DNA from: Stramonita haemastoma
Lineage: Eukaryota; Mollusca; Gastropoda; Neogastropoda; Muricidae
Length of the DNA stretch: 64,000 nt
NCBI GenBank assembly: GCA_030674155.1
Contig: CM060320.1
Location: 37,583,615 to 37,647,614, forward strand
Direction: 5' to 3'
Shown one piece after another: positions 45,480-64,000 of the stretch. Each line of letters starts with the position of its first letter. Positions within the stretch are counted from its first letter, which is position 1. Made by a program: the position numbers and the translations under genes. The notes beneath the pieces were generated by a model. That model saw only the letters and a list, made by a program, of their open reading frames with translations. It made no database searches and had not been told where the DNA came from.

Positions 45480-45665
45480 TGTAGTAAAGCGAGGTGAAAC
45501 GGGTGCTGGTAAGGTTGGTCGGTTGTGTAATTGTAGGTTTCAGAAAGGTTAAGGTTGTGATCGTCCTCGCCTAAGGTCATTTCCGGAAAGCAGTTCGTGG
45601 GTTGCACAGTCAGTTTTTGGATTGCACAGTGTAGCCTATGCCTCTCAGATTAGACTCGCACTATC
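45480..45665 (-). promoter_or_regulatory. DNAJC4: Possible DNAJC4 5' untranslated exon and promoter region
   Basis: On the minus strand a splice donor consensus ACA|GTAAGT ends at 45,480. Upstream (45,585-45,595) lies a palindromic TTTCCGGAAA ETS-type site in locally more CpG-containing sequence, with no TATA box. It is the only stretch in this interval that looks like a housekeeping promoter. The link to DNAJC4 is inferred from position and orientation. An acceptor GGCAG|A at 43,492 could join it to the coding exon. Confidence 0.35.
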
Positions 45666-45809
45666 TTTCCGTCACTCTAATAGACGTGTCTAATTATGGG
45701 GTGTTGTTTTTTTTTTTTCTTTTTATGTTTTGATTCTTTGGTCCTTGGCTAGAACTCTGAGCTCTAGCCGAGAAACGAGAGCTCAACGTTGCTGGAATGG
45801 TCCACTGGA

Positions 45810-46304
45810 AAGGCAAGGCAAGGCAAGGCAAGGCAAAGTCTTTTATTCGAGGATAATAGATAAGCACTCATGTGCTTTTTTACATCCAGGCCCCACCCTT
45901 TTCAGGGATACATCAAGTTGAAAAGATACTAAACAATAAAACTTTACGCATTACCAAACAACACACAAGAATAAGGACACAATATATGAGAAGGTAATAA
46001 AAAATGCACTCGATCAGAAGACAAAAATCAGAAGTCACAATAAAAAATATTTTGATTATGGAAGAATAGAAAAGTGTTGATAGGTAAGGAGCAAACAAGA
46101 GAACTAGATGAATAAACAACTGAAAACATCAATCCACCACCATCTGTCAAAAGTTATACATGTGACATAAATCATACATTTGGATAAAAGGGGGAAAATT
46201 TAACTAATATCCTTATTGGAGGGGAGGGGGGGTATGGATACTATCAATAAAAATGTAAATTTAAAAAAAAAAAAAAAGTTACATAAAACATCCTAGATGT
46301 TTCA

Positions 46305-46384
<80 letters not shown>

Positions 46385-47019
46385 CAAGGCAAGGCAAGGC
46401 AAGGCAAGGCGAGGCAAAATTCCTCCACTCGAGGACAACAGACAAGCACTCGTGTGTCTCTTTCACATCCAGTCCCCGCTCCCCCCAGGGACAACTTCAT
46501 GATAAAGACAGCCCCAACCAAAACAACAACAACTACAAAGGTTCAAACACCAAGAGCAAAAAAGCCATACCAAGCATCAAACAACAGGCGAGAAACAAAA
46601 CAGAGATACAGTATTAAGGCAATGTTATAAAAAGGCACTCACCCAGAAACGAAAACAAGAAGCGAGACTCAATGACGATTTCGATTTGAATATAAAAAAA
46701 CAACAACAACAAAAAAAAAAACAAACAAACAAACAAAAACCAAAAAAAGCACAAACAAACAAACAAAGCAAACAAACGACAGCGCAACAACTAAGGATCA
46801 AACATGAGAAAATGATGAGGACAGATGACTGAAAACATCAATCGACCACCATCCACCATCAAAACAAGTCCCACAAAACGTAAGACCTTGATATAAGGGG
46901 AGAAAGAACAACAACAACAGGTAAGAAATAATACAGAGATACACTACCGAGGCAACGTTACAAAAGGCACCCATTCAGAAACGAAAACATGAAGCAAGAA
47001 TCAATGATGATTTTGATTG

Positions 47020-47086
<67 letters not shown>

Positions 47087-47250
47087 TATATATATATATT
47101 AGATAAAAAGACAAAACAAAACAAAACAAACAAACAAACAAAAAGAAAGACCAAACATGAGAAAATGATGAGGTCAAATGACCGAAAACGTCAGTCCACC
47201 ACCATCCACCACCAAAACAAGTCCCATAAAACATATGTTTCCGAACAAAA
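45810..47250 (+). repeat. Local triplication of a ~350-500-bp repeat with (GGCAA)n
   Basis: Copy one 45,812-46,195, copy two 46,383-46,895, copy three about 46,905-47,250. Shared blocks are AAAATGCACTC.ATCAGAA / AAAGGCACTCACCCAGAAAC / AAAGGCACCCATTCAGAAAC, and GAAAACATCAATCCACCACC / GAAAACATCAATCGACCACC / GAAAACGTCAGTCCACCACC. Copies one and two begin with (GGCAA)n and the family A-like ACTCGAGGA.AA...AAGCACTC.TGTG block. A pure GA array (46,309-46,382) and a TA array (47,026-47,098) have expanded between or inside the copies. Confidence 0.8.
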
Positions 47251-47253
47251 AAA

Positions 47254-47284
<31 letters not shown>

Positions 47285-47317
47285 GTTTTCTCCGAGAGAG
47301 AGGCAATCTCCGATAGC

Positions 47318-47545
47318 ACTCATTGTTCCAGTGCCGTCGCAGGAGCCGCTAGAACCTTGCCATTATTGGCTCCAGGGACTCCAACTCCCTGATTTTTCCT
47401 CAGGAATGGTTTCTAAACACGATACCTGTGTGCTCCAGCTGGCACACAATGGCCTGCACTTCCAAAAGACCGAGCGGGTTTTTAACACGTGCGCAAGATG
47501 TTCTGCGTGCGTTCGCACATGAGGCCTCGGTTCATAGTCTCATCC
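47318..47545 (-). repeat. Composite interspersed repeat, second copy
   Basis: CAGTGCCGTCGCAGGAGCCG, GGGACTCCAACTCCCTGATT, TTTCTAAACACGATACCTGT and then family A in reverse (GCGCAAGATGTTCTGCGTGC) occur in the same module order as 2,735-2,985. Confidence 0.7.
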
Positions 47546-47904
47546 TATGGGTGTCCCTTTTGTTTCAGAACTATAATGAAAAGATTCAGAAAGAAACCCT
47601 GTCTCTTTTAGATCTGATGACCACGGCAAACCACGAAGTCTAATCAAATTTATTAAACACGTCCAGTCTACAAGGGAAAAGGAGGGGGGGGGGGGGGGGG
47701 GGGTTGCAAGTCAGAAGTTATAGGCCCTAGTGTGCAAAGTGTACACTATAACACACACACACACACACACACGAGTTTGTGTGTGTGGCACCACCCATAC
47801 AGGCACACACTCTGTCTACTCTAGTCCTGTGTGATGATGTCTGGGCTCAGCTGACCATGGGGGTCAGCCTCCATATTTTTAAAGAAATATTTTTTATCCA
47901 CATT

Positions 47905-47918
47905 ATTCCCTGCGGGGA

Positions 47919-47949
<31 letters not shown>

Positions 47950-48262
47950 TGTCAGTATAAATGAATATCATCCCCACATTCCGGAAATTCTGTGTTAGAA
48001 ATTTATTACTTATATCTTATCGTTCTCTTTGTTTTTGCCTTGTTCCTTTTTTTCTGTCACCTCCTGCTTGCCTACTTTCTGCCTTCTTGGTCCATTCTCC
48101 TGTCTTTTTTGTTCAGAAAGACCTAAAAGATAACAATTCTCTCTTATGCGGAAGTCGGATGCGCTAAGCCTGACTTGTCAGGCGCTTAACGTCAGTGTGA
48201 CGCATTTTCGCTCCCATAACAGGCAAAAATAGTTGCTATCTGAGTGTTCCAAGGAAGAAGAA
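47905..48262 (+). repeat. Interspersed repeat D with expanded poly-G
   Basis: CGGGGATG, a 29-base G-run (47,920-47,948), CTGTCAGTATAAATG, CATCCCCACATTCCGGAAAT, GAAAGACCTAAAAGATAAC, CTGACTTGTCAGGCGC and AATAGTTGCTATCTGAGTG. The copy at 55,700-56,080 has the same order with only seven Gs. Confidence 0.8.
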
Positions 48263-48907
48263 ATCCACATTAATTTTGCAAGTCTTCTGGCTTTAATTTT
48301 GGCTCTTAGAGTGAAAAAAAAATGGCACCTTCATTTTTTTCGCAACTAGTCTGATCTGACTTGCATTGTCCATAACAACACTGGCATGCATGTTTTTGTA
48401 CACGGTGCTATTTCCTACAAGCCTAGAGATGTTGGCCAGCAAGACAGCCTCGAAGTAGTCCAACTTTGATCTCTCTTTGCATCTAATGTGCGGCCTAACT
48501 TTGACCTCTCTTTGCATCTGCGGTGTGCGGCCTCTTGTTGAAATACTTCCGCTAAAGCCTAGGCCATTATTGAGACACTTTCTGTTTTACAACCAGAACG
48601 TGACTACAGACTTGTATCAGGTATAGTTTTATTCATTCAAGAAATTTTATTCATTCTTGGCATTGTTTTACGAACGAATGGAAACTCTTTGTGTGACAGT
48701 TTGGCTGTAGAATTAACGAACAAAAGCTTTCATTCGACTAACCCTTGATATGTATACATGACATTGTAAACATAAATACAAATGGGGTTTAACGTCCTCC
48801 GGGGTTCCCCCAAATTCCACTAGTGAGGTGGAGTGTGTAGTTGTTGTTATTTCAACTGATTGAAATGCTTTGTTCTTCTCTTTTCATGTGTAGGACAGCC
48901 TGACCCA

Positions 48908-58529
<9,622 letters not shown>

Positions 58530-58539
58530 GTATGTGTAT

Positions 58540-58567
58540 TTTGTGTGTGTGTGTGTGTTTGTGTATG

Positions 58568-58621
<54 letters not shown>

Positions 58622-58685
58622 TTCAATTTTACGTCTGTTCACTTAATGTGATATTAGACGGGGAGAGGGGGGGGGGGGGGAAGTG
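58540..58685. repeat. (GT)n with conserved flank and poly-G
   Basis: A GT array to 58,620, then CTTCAATTTTACGTCTGTTC and ACTTAATGTGATATTAGACG. These are similar to the flank duplicated at 49,749 and 49,850. A G-run follows at 58,668-58,681. Confidence 0.85.
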
Positions 58686-58877
58686 GAGGGGGTTGATGAG
58701 ATGGAAGATGTAGCAAGATACTAATTCCAAACAATACAAAAAATAAAACAAGGCAAAGAAACACAAAAAGAACAACCCTCAGAACAACAACAATAGCAAC
58801 AAAACTATGCTAACAGCAGAACCTAAACATTTGGAATCATTCTGATTTCAAATCTGTTGCAGACGCATTGTCAAATT

Positions 58878-59736
58878 TTACAAAAATGAAGCTACTGGGG
58901 ATCGCATCAGGGATAATGCTATCTCACACAATAGCCTTGGATTCGTAAGAACCTCGTGTAGGGACTTATTTTGAAATGATGGTAGGAACTTTTTTAAACC
59001 TGAACAGTGATACAAAACATGAATATTTGAAAGTTTTTCACCGCATATACATTGTATATTTTTTGCAAATTTTGCTCGAAAAGCATTTAGTTTCAATCTG
59101 TAGATTAGAGTAACAGTTTTTCTGGTACAAGATTTTTGATAACCGTACTGAGTACAAAGAATGTTCTCAAAATCTAGATATGAACAATTATACAGAGGAT
59201 ATCCAGCCTCTTCCTGTTTCTTTTTAACATGTTTCCAGCAAACATTTTGAAGCAGTGCATAACCCTCACGAATAGAAAGCGGAACATGTACGACAGTAGA
59301 ACAGGAAGAATGATTTGCTGCTGATTTGGCTACTTTGTCAACCTTTTCATTACCATAAATACCACAGTGAGATGGAACCCAGCAGAAAGTAACATTAGAT
59401 CCTCTCAGAATTAAAAAGTGTACTAAATGATTGATTTCAGTTATAAGATCCTGTCTAGCATTAGATTCTGAGTTACAAAGTGACTGTAAAACAGATCTCG
59501 AGTCAACACAGAACAAAACCTGCAAAATAGTTTTAGGGAAATCAAGCAGGAAGTACAAAGCCATTAAAATAGCTGTAAGTTCAGCTGTAAAAATGGAATG
59601 ATGTTTGCTGATATAAAAGGATTTTTCAACCTTTAAAGTAGGAATAAAGAAAGCAGCCCTGCTTCCTTATTTTCAAGAAGAGATCCATCAGTGTAAACTT
59701 TAACATGAGAAGGGTATGTGTTTTCTAGATGCACCT
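58878..59736 (-). pseudogene. LINE RNase H domain and C-terminal knuckle, frameshifted off ORF2
   Basis: After the ORF2 stop at 59,737 the protein continues in other frames. The first RNase H strand (HVKVYTDGSLLENK) follows a likely A lost from an A-run near 59,776. A second one-base loss in AGGGCT near 59,655 separates it from SIFTAELTAILMALYFL. RNase H then reads intact: FCVDSRSVLQSL and VPSHCGIYGNEKVDKVA, with the acidic and His positions all present. The end has CICGEKLSNIHVLYHC, and the stop is at 58,878. Both breaks are single bases next to homopolymers. Confidence 0.85.
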
Positions 59737-62694
59737 TTACATATGAACCAAGGATAAGCTCATTGTCCTCTTTTTTAAAGATGAATAATTGATATCAAAA
59801 TTTGCCCTCTGAAGTTCCCAATTTGGACACGGTGATAAAGGAGGTGTAGAATTTTGCCATTCTTTAATATTGATTTTTGACTCTTTGAGAAGACCGGCAG
59901 TGTAAGTACCAATTGTAGCAAGAGAAGAAATATTTTTAGCTCTTTTGGGGAAATCTGAGTCAGATCTGATTGTAGTTTCCAATGCAATATTGTTTTCAAT
60001 AGTTGAACTTCTCAAAATATACTTTGAAACGGCTAGATTACGATATTCATCTAAAGGCAGTACTTTTAGTTCTCTGTATGTTCCTAAAGACGACGTATGA
60101 AATGGAACTCCCAGAGCAATACGGAAGGCTTTACAATCCAAACTTTGAATTTTGTTCAATAGATATTTAGGGGCACTGAAAAATAATTCTTGACCATATG
60201 TTAGTTTGGAACGAATCAGAGATAATGCTAAATGTTTTAAAACTAATGAATTTTGTGCCCATACTTGTGTACTGATTGCCTTTAAAATATTCAGACTTCT
60301 CCTGGCTTTGTTCAAGGTATATTCAATATGACAATGCCATGTTAACTTTGAAGTAAGTGTAATACCTAGAAACTTTATCATAGGCTTGTAATCTAGAACT
60401 TTATCACCGATCTTAAAGACAGGAAGGTTAGGAGGATCAGCACCACTGTTAAAAAGCATCATTTGTGTCTTTTCTGTAGAAAGACTTAAGCCGTTATCTA
60501 CCATATACCTATTAATCCTATCCAATTCAAGCTGATATAATTTTCTAACATAGTTTAACTGTCTTTTTGGTGTTATCTTTTTCATTGTTACTCTTTTCCA
60601 CATACAAACGTCATCAGCATACTGAACAAGAACAACATTGTCCGATACAGACTTTGAGAGGTCATAAAGTAAAATATTAAATAAATAGGGTGCAATCACT
60701 GAACCTTGTGGTATACCCATTTGTAAAATTCTACTTGAGGAATAAGAATTTCCAACTTTTGCCTGGATGCTTCTTCCAGTAAGAAAATTTTTCAGATAGT
60801 AATAAATAAAACCTGACAATCCAATACATTTTAGTTTATATAATAGTCTAGCATGCCAAACCTTGTCATACGCTTTGTTAATATCAAAGAAAGTGGCAAG
60901 TATATTTTTTCTGCGAGCAAATTGATGTTTAATTTGAGTAGTCAGCTTTACTAGGTGGTCCATAGTTGATCTTCCTTTTCTAAATCCTGCTTGATTTACT
61001 GGGAGGATTTTATTTTTATCACAGTAATACACCAGCCTGTTCAAAATAAGTTTTTCCATTAGTTTCCCAACATGTGATGTAAGTGCCACAGGTCTATAAC
61101 TACTTGTATCACTTTTTGATTTACCTTGTTTAAGTATGGGAACGATGATAGACTGCTTCCATATTAGAGGTAGTTTACCTTCTATCCAGCACTGTTGGAA
61201 TAATCTATGTAGTAAAATAACCCAGTTTTTTGGTAAATGTTTCAACATTTGATTGGAAATTGCATCTACTCCTACTGAGGTTTTCTTATTGCTAAGAGAT
61301 CTAATGACATCCTCAAGTTCTGGCACTGTAATCGGCGCGTTTATAAATGATGTATTATCAGGAAAAGGATCTTTATACATATCTTTTGGTATTTCTTTAT
61401 TTCTAAAAGCAATTTCTGACTGTGAAAGACTTGTATTGCTCATGGTATTCGCAAACATATCAACAAAAGCTTCAGCCTTGTCAGAGTTAGATGGGAACTC
61501 TTTATCTTTAATTATGATTGGACAAGATGGTTGCTGTATACCATTTTTCATTTCCTTAAACTTTTTCCATACTTTCTGCAGATCCTTATGTGAAAAAACC
61601 TCCTGCTTACAAAAGTTGGACCAGAATTCAAGTTTAACTTGTTCAATAACTTTATCACATGCTTTATTAGCTAGTTTCAACAATCTATGATTATCTTGTG
61701 ATTTATTTTTTAAGTAAGTTTTGAATGCTATTTTTTTCTTTATAACAGCATTTTCACAGGCTTCATTCCACCATATGTTCCCTGCATGTATATCAGACTT
61801 CACAGATGAACATTTAGGAATAGAACAATCTGCAGCTGTTAAAACTATTTTTGTAAATCTGTCATAAAACGTATCTATGTCATCAGATTGTATACTGCTG
61901 GTCTCATATACTTTTAGAAAAGATTGAAACAGGTCCCATTTTGCTTTATTGTAGTTATATTTTGGAATTATATCTTTGACTTTTTCATTATGTGCTGGCC
62001 TCCCATATAACGTAATGATAATAGGTAAGTGATCACTACCTAGAGAATCACTGTAGGTTTCCCATATACAATATGGAGCTAAAAGAGTAGAAATAAGGGA
62101 GAGATCTATAGCACTAGCTCTTTGACTTGCGATATCTGGAATCCTCGTAACATTTCCGTCATTAAGGAGGTATAAAGAGGAATCAATAATATTCTCCATA
62201 AATCGCTTACTAGTGATAGAATACAAGTTATCCTTCTCCCAAAAAGGAGAATGAGCATTGAAATCACCAGCTATTATCCATTTTTCTTTTGATAGATTTA
62301 TAGATCTCACCCAATCTGTGTTATCTTCATGTGGACCTTTTGGCAGATAAACAGAAACAATATTTACGATGTGATCATCACTTAGTTTTACTCGAACTGC
62401 ACATGAATGTATGTTCTGAGTATTGTCTGAAACAGGAGAGGGGCATGGGCTATACTTCAATGTTTCATGTACATAAATGGCTGTCTTTATTTTATTATTA
62501 GTGCCTGCTCCTTCGTGAATAGGAGGATAATGAAAAGAAGGCAGCTTTGGTAAGTTACTTTCATCTACATTCAGGGACTGAAAAATAAGTATCTCATACT
62601 TCACTGAGGCAAGATGTTGAAGAAGATACGAATGATTTGTGTTGATAGACCTACAGTTCCACTGCATTATTTTGACAAGATGCGTTCTGCACAT
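59737..62694 (-). CDS. LINE ORF2: AP-like endonuclease and reverse transcriptase
   Basis: A 985-codon frame without interruption. Residues about 1-230 are the apurinic-type endonuclease: MQWNCRSIN, IVSVYLPKG, IIAGDFNAHSPFW, SAIDLSLI and SDHLPIIITL. The reverse transcriptase follows from about residue 480: SYRPVALTSHVGKLMEKLIL, QAGFRKGRSTMDHLVKL, FFDINKAYDKVWH, GIPQGSVIAPYLFNILL, QYADDVCMW (catalytic YADD) and FLGITLTSKLTWH. The first endonuclease acidic motif, normally Q-E after a hydrophobic strand, reads FQSLN, so the metal-binding Glu appears replaced by Ser. The stop follows a probable one-base loss, because RNase H sequence continues downstream in another frame. Confidence 0.92.
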   Translation of the reverse strand: MCRTHLVKIMQWNCRSINTNHSYLLQHLASVKYEILIFQSLNVDESNLPKLPSFHYPPIHEGAGTNNKIKTAIYVHETLKYSPCPSPVSDNTQNIHSCAVRVKLSDDHIVNIVSVYLPKGPHEDNTDWVRSINLSKEKWIIAGDFNAHSPFWEKDNLYSITSKRFMENIIDSSLYLLNDGNVTRIPDIASQRASAIDLSLISTLLAPYCIWETYSDSLGSDHLPIIITLYGRPAHNEKVKDIIPKYNYNKAKWDLFQSFLKVYETSSIQSDDIDTFYDRFTKIVLTAADCSIPKCSSVKSDIHAGNIWWNEACENAVIKKKIAFKTYLKNKSQDNHRLLKLANKACDKVIEQVKLEFWSNFCKQEVFSHKDLQKVWKKFKEMKNGIQQPSCPIIIKDKEFPSNSDKAEAFVDMFANTMSNTSLSQSEIAFRNKEIPKDMYKDPFPDNTSFINAPITVPELEDVIRSLSNKKTSVGVDAISNQMLKHLPKNWVILLHRLFQQCWIEGKLPLIWKQSIIVPILKQGKSKSDTSSYRPVALTSHVGKLMEKLILNRLVYYCDKNKILPVNQAGFRKGRSTMDHLVKLTTQIKHQFARRKNILATFFDINKAYDKVWHARLLYKLKCIGLSGFIYYYLKNFLTGRSIQAKVGNSYSSSRILQMGIPQGSVIAPYLFNILLYDLSKSVSDNVVLVQYADDVCMWKRVTMKKITPKRQLNYVRKLYQLELDRINRYMVDNGLSLSTEKTQMMLFNSGADPPNLPVFKIGDKVLDYKPMIKFLGITLTSKLTWHCHIEYTLNKARRSLNILKAISTQVWAQNSLVLKHLALSLIRSKLTYGQELFFSAPKYLLNKIQSLDCKAFRIALGVPFHTSSLGTYRELKVLPLDEYRNLAVSKYILRSSTIENNIALETTIRSDSDFPKRAKNISSLATIGTYTAGLLKESKINIKEWQNSTPPLSPCPNWELQRANFDINYSSLKKRTMSLSLVHM

Positions 62695-63048
62695 AATGGA
62701 CTGTCTTTAAAAACTAAAGTATGCACAACAATTAGTCATATATTATCAGAGAAAATACTAAACACCCCCAAAGCAAACACAAAAATCCCCAAAAAACCCT
62801 ATACAAGAGTCAAACAGCAACTCAAAACTGAGATGAAGAGCTTAGTCTAAAGGAAAAGAATTAGCAACAAACCAACCAAACAAAAAACTACATAAACTTA
62901 TGTGATATCAAACCACAAGTTTAGAGCCTTAAGCAATAATAGATCTAATACAATATAATGACTTGACTAATGGCGGTTAAAAATGTTAAAACATATAACT
63001 ATTATAGCCCAAATGCTAAGTTACTGCAATGTTCATTTTGTATGGTAT

Positions 63049-64000
63049 TCAGAACCAGTCACCCAACACATCGAATCTGTTGTGCCAGAATCCTACATGG
63101 TCACCAGCAGCGTAGCCAGGAAAATGTCGCATGGGGTAGAGCTCAGGTAGGTGCCGTGGGGGACGTCTCGTGGTCTTCTTGGGTGTCATCCAGAACAGTC
63201 CCCTCACGTGCCTCCCAAGGTTCCTCGCCAAAACGCTGGCCCCTCTCTGTGTTGGGTGTAGCCCATCTCGCAGAGACCTGTAGCTAGTGTCCAAGTTGGA
63301 GTGACTTACAAACGAAATATTATCAACATCAAAGAGATTAGATGATGTCAAGGCATTGAAAACATCTCTTTTTATGTCTAATTCAGGGTCTTTCAATGGC
63401 GCAATTTTGCTTACCACGATCTTCATTGTGGGGTGTTTTGTTGCAAAATTCTTGATGTTTTTTGTGAACTGTTTACTAACTCCTGCCGGATCTGACTTTT
63501 TTATGTCATTGACCCCGCAGTGAACTATCACAGCGTCCATAGGCCTATCAGCAGTGGAGAGTGCTTTTTCCAAGACTTGGCCTATCTCTTCTACTTTGAA
63601 CGCTTTGTAGGACTTAGCCTTAAAGCCATAGGAAAGTCCAAGTCTTTTGTCCTGCACCTTGTTCATGACAGAGTCGTGAACAATGGCGACATGTGGGAGA
63701 TCTGGTTGGGAGGTCTGTTCTAGATCTGTAGCAGTCTGTGGAGTTGACTTTTGTTTGACGTCATATACATTATACACGTCACTGGTCTTGCATGGTTCTA
63801 TTTTTCCCTTTCTTTTTTCTTTTACTATGTTTTTGTCTGTGCCTTTTGATTTCACAATGTCAGCTTTTGCTAGAGCAGATTGTGGTTTAGAAATATTTTC
63901 CTTGACATTTGGTCTTGATTTCGTAACACTAGCATAGGTAGGAGTGATTGGATCTTGTGTTTTGTCTGTCTGAGTTTCAGCGTTCTTCACAGTAACAGAC
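63049..64000 (-). CDS. LINE ORF1 with SGNH/GDSL esterase-like domain (partial at window edge)
   Basis: Open from the window edge to the stop at 63,049, so the N-terminus is missing. The N-terminal 100 residues are Lys/Thr/Ser-rich and probably disordered. An SGNH hydrolase fold follows: block I VAIVHDSVMNKV (Asp-Ser with the nucleophile Ser), block III VIVHCGVNDIKK (G-x-N-D) and block V LRDGLHPTQRGASVLARNL (D-x-x-H). All catalytic positions are present. Esterase-type ORF1 proteins are known from CR1- and related LINEs, where they are thought to help form the ribonucleoprotein. No CCHC knuckle is visible in the part seen. Confidence 0.85.
   Translation of the reverse strand, partial: SVTVKNAETQTDKTQDPITPTYASVTKSRPNVKENISKPQSALAKADIVKSKGTDKNIVKEKRKGKIEPCKTSDVYNVYDVKQKSTPQTATDLEQTSQPDLPHVAIVHDSVMNKVQDKRLGLSYGFKAKSYKAFKVEEIGQVLEKALSTADRPMDAVIVHCGVNDIKKSDPAGVSKQFTKNIKNFATKHPTMKIVVSKIAPLKDPELDIKRDVFNALTSSNLFDVDNISFVSHSNLDTSYRSLRDGLHPTQRGASVLARNLGRHVRGLFWMTPKKTTRRPPRHLPELYPMRHFPGYAAGDHVGFWHNRFDVLGDWF

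Larger units (their letters stand above)
58700..64000 (-). mobile_element. Near-complete non-LTR retrotransposon (ORF1 esterase, EN, RT, RNase H)
   Basis: Read on the minus strand the order is ORF1 (from beyond 64,000 to 63,049), a 354-bp spacer, ORF2 with endonuclease and reverse transcriptase (62,694-59,737), RNase H and C-terminal knuckle (to 58,878), then a short 3' UTR. Domain order and the SGNH-type ORF1 suggest a member of the RNase H-bearing I/Nimb-like LINEs. This is an inference from architecture. It sits antisense inside TDRD9 intron nine. The 5' end lies outside the window and the 3' end is not sharply defined. It is related to but distinct from the copy at 17.1 kb. Confidence 0.88.

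Noticed and set aside
48293..48517. 74-codon minus-strand frame near the TDRD9 start
   Set aside because: It contains a duplicated QREVKVRPHIRC/CKERSK-like segment from a short direct repeat (about 48,465-48,535) but no domain, and repeat D adjoins it. Not enough to call a gene.
61253..61690. Plus-strand 145-codon frame
   Set aside because: Exact antisense shadow of the LINE ORF2 reverse transcriptase.

Overview
The window is animal nuclear DNA. Three interrupted, intron-containing genes with canonical GT-AG junctions lie in a background crowded with di-, tri- and tetranucleotide microsatellites, tRNA-derived SINEs, LINEs and DNA-transposon fragments. Gene content (CUTA, DNAJC4, TDRD9), a eukaryotic tRNA-Val and the repeat style (abundant GT/GA arrays, SINEs, a HALTGCDT-type element) fit a marine invertebrate. 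My best guess is a gastropod mollusc, from general familiarity with such repeats rather than any search; species cannot be told.

Layout. 1-24.3 kb: no protein-coding host gene recognised. It holds microsatellites, SINE fragments on both strands, one 5'-truncated non-LTR retrotransposon on the plus strand (17.1-18.96 kb), a cluster of one SINE family (21.5-23.3 kb) and a good tRNA-Val(AAC) at 21,941. 24.4-33.4 kb, plus strand: CUTA in six recognised coding exons. Its 5.8-kb first intron carries a tRNA/5S-chimeric SINE, more SINEs and a decayed antisense element with a FEN1/PIN-like nuclease reading frame. 33.4-38.1 kb: intergenic space between convergent genes. 38.1-43.5 kb, minus strand: DNAJC4, six coding exons, with a possible 5' untranslated exon and promoter near 45.5 kb. 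45.8-47.5 kb: a locally triplicated repeat. 48.9 kb to beyond the right edge, plus strand: the first nine coding exons of TDRD9, the piRNA-pathway DEAH helicase. Its introns hold a 20-bp minisatellite, a TTAA-flanked MITE nested in an older repeat, several SINEs and, antisense in the last intron seen, a nearly complete LINE (58.7-64 kb) with an SGNH-esterase ORF1, an endonuclease/reverse transcriptase ORF2 and a frameshifted RNase H.

The three host genes are not an operon. CUTA and DNAJC4 converge, and DNAJC4 and TDRD9 diverge. The apparent theme is a genome packed with retroelements around a gene (TDRD9) whose family silences retroelements. DNAJC4, TDRD9 and the LINE all show single-base indels, several at short homopolymers. 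These may be consensus errors of a long-read assembly or genuine decay, and the reading frames across them should be treated as provisional.
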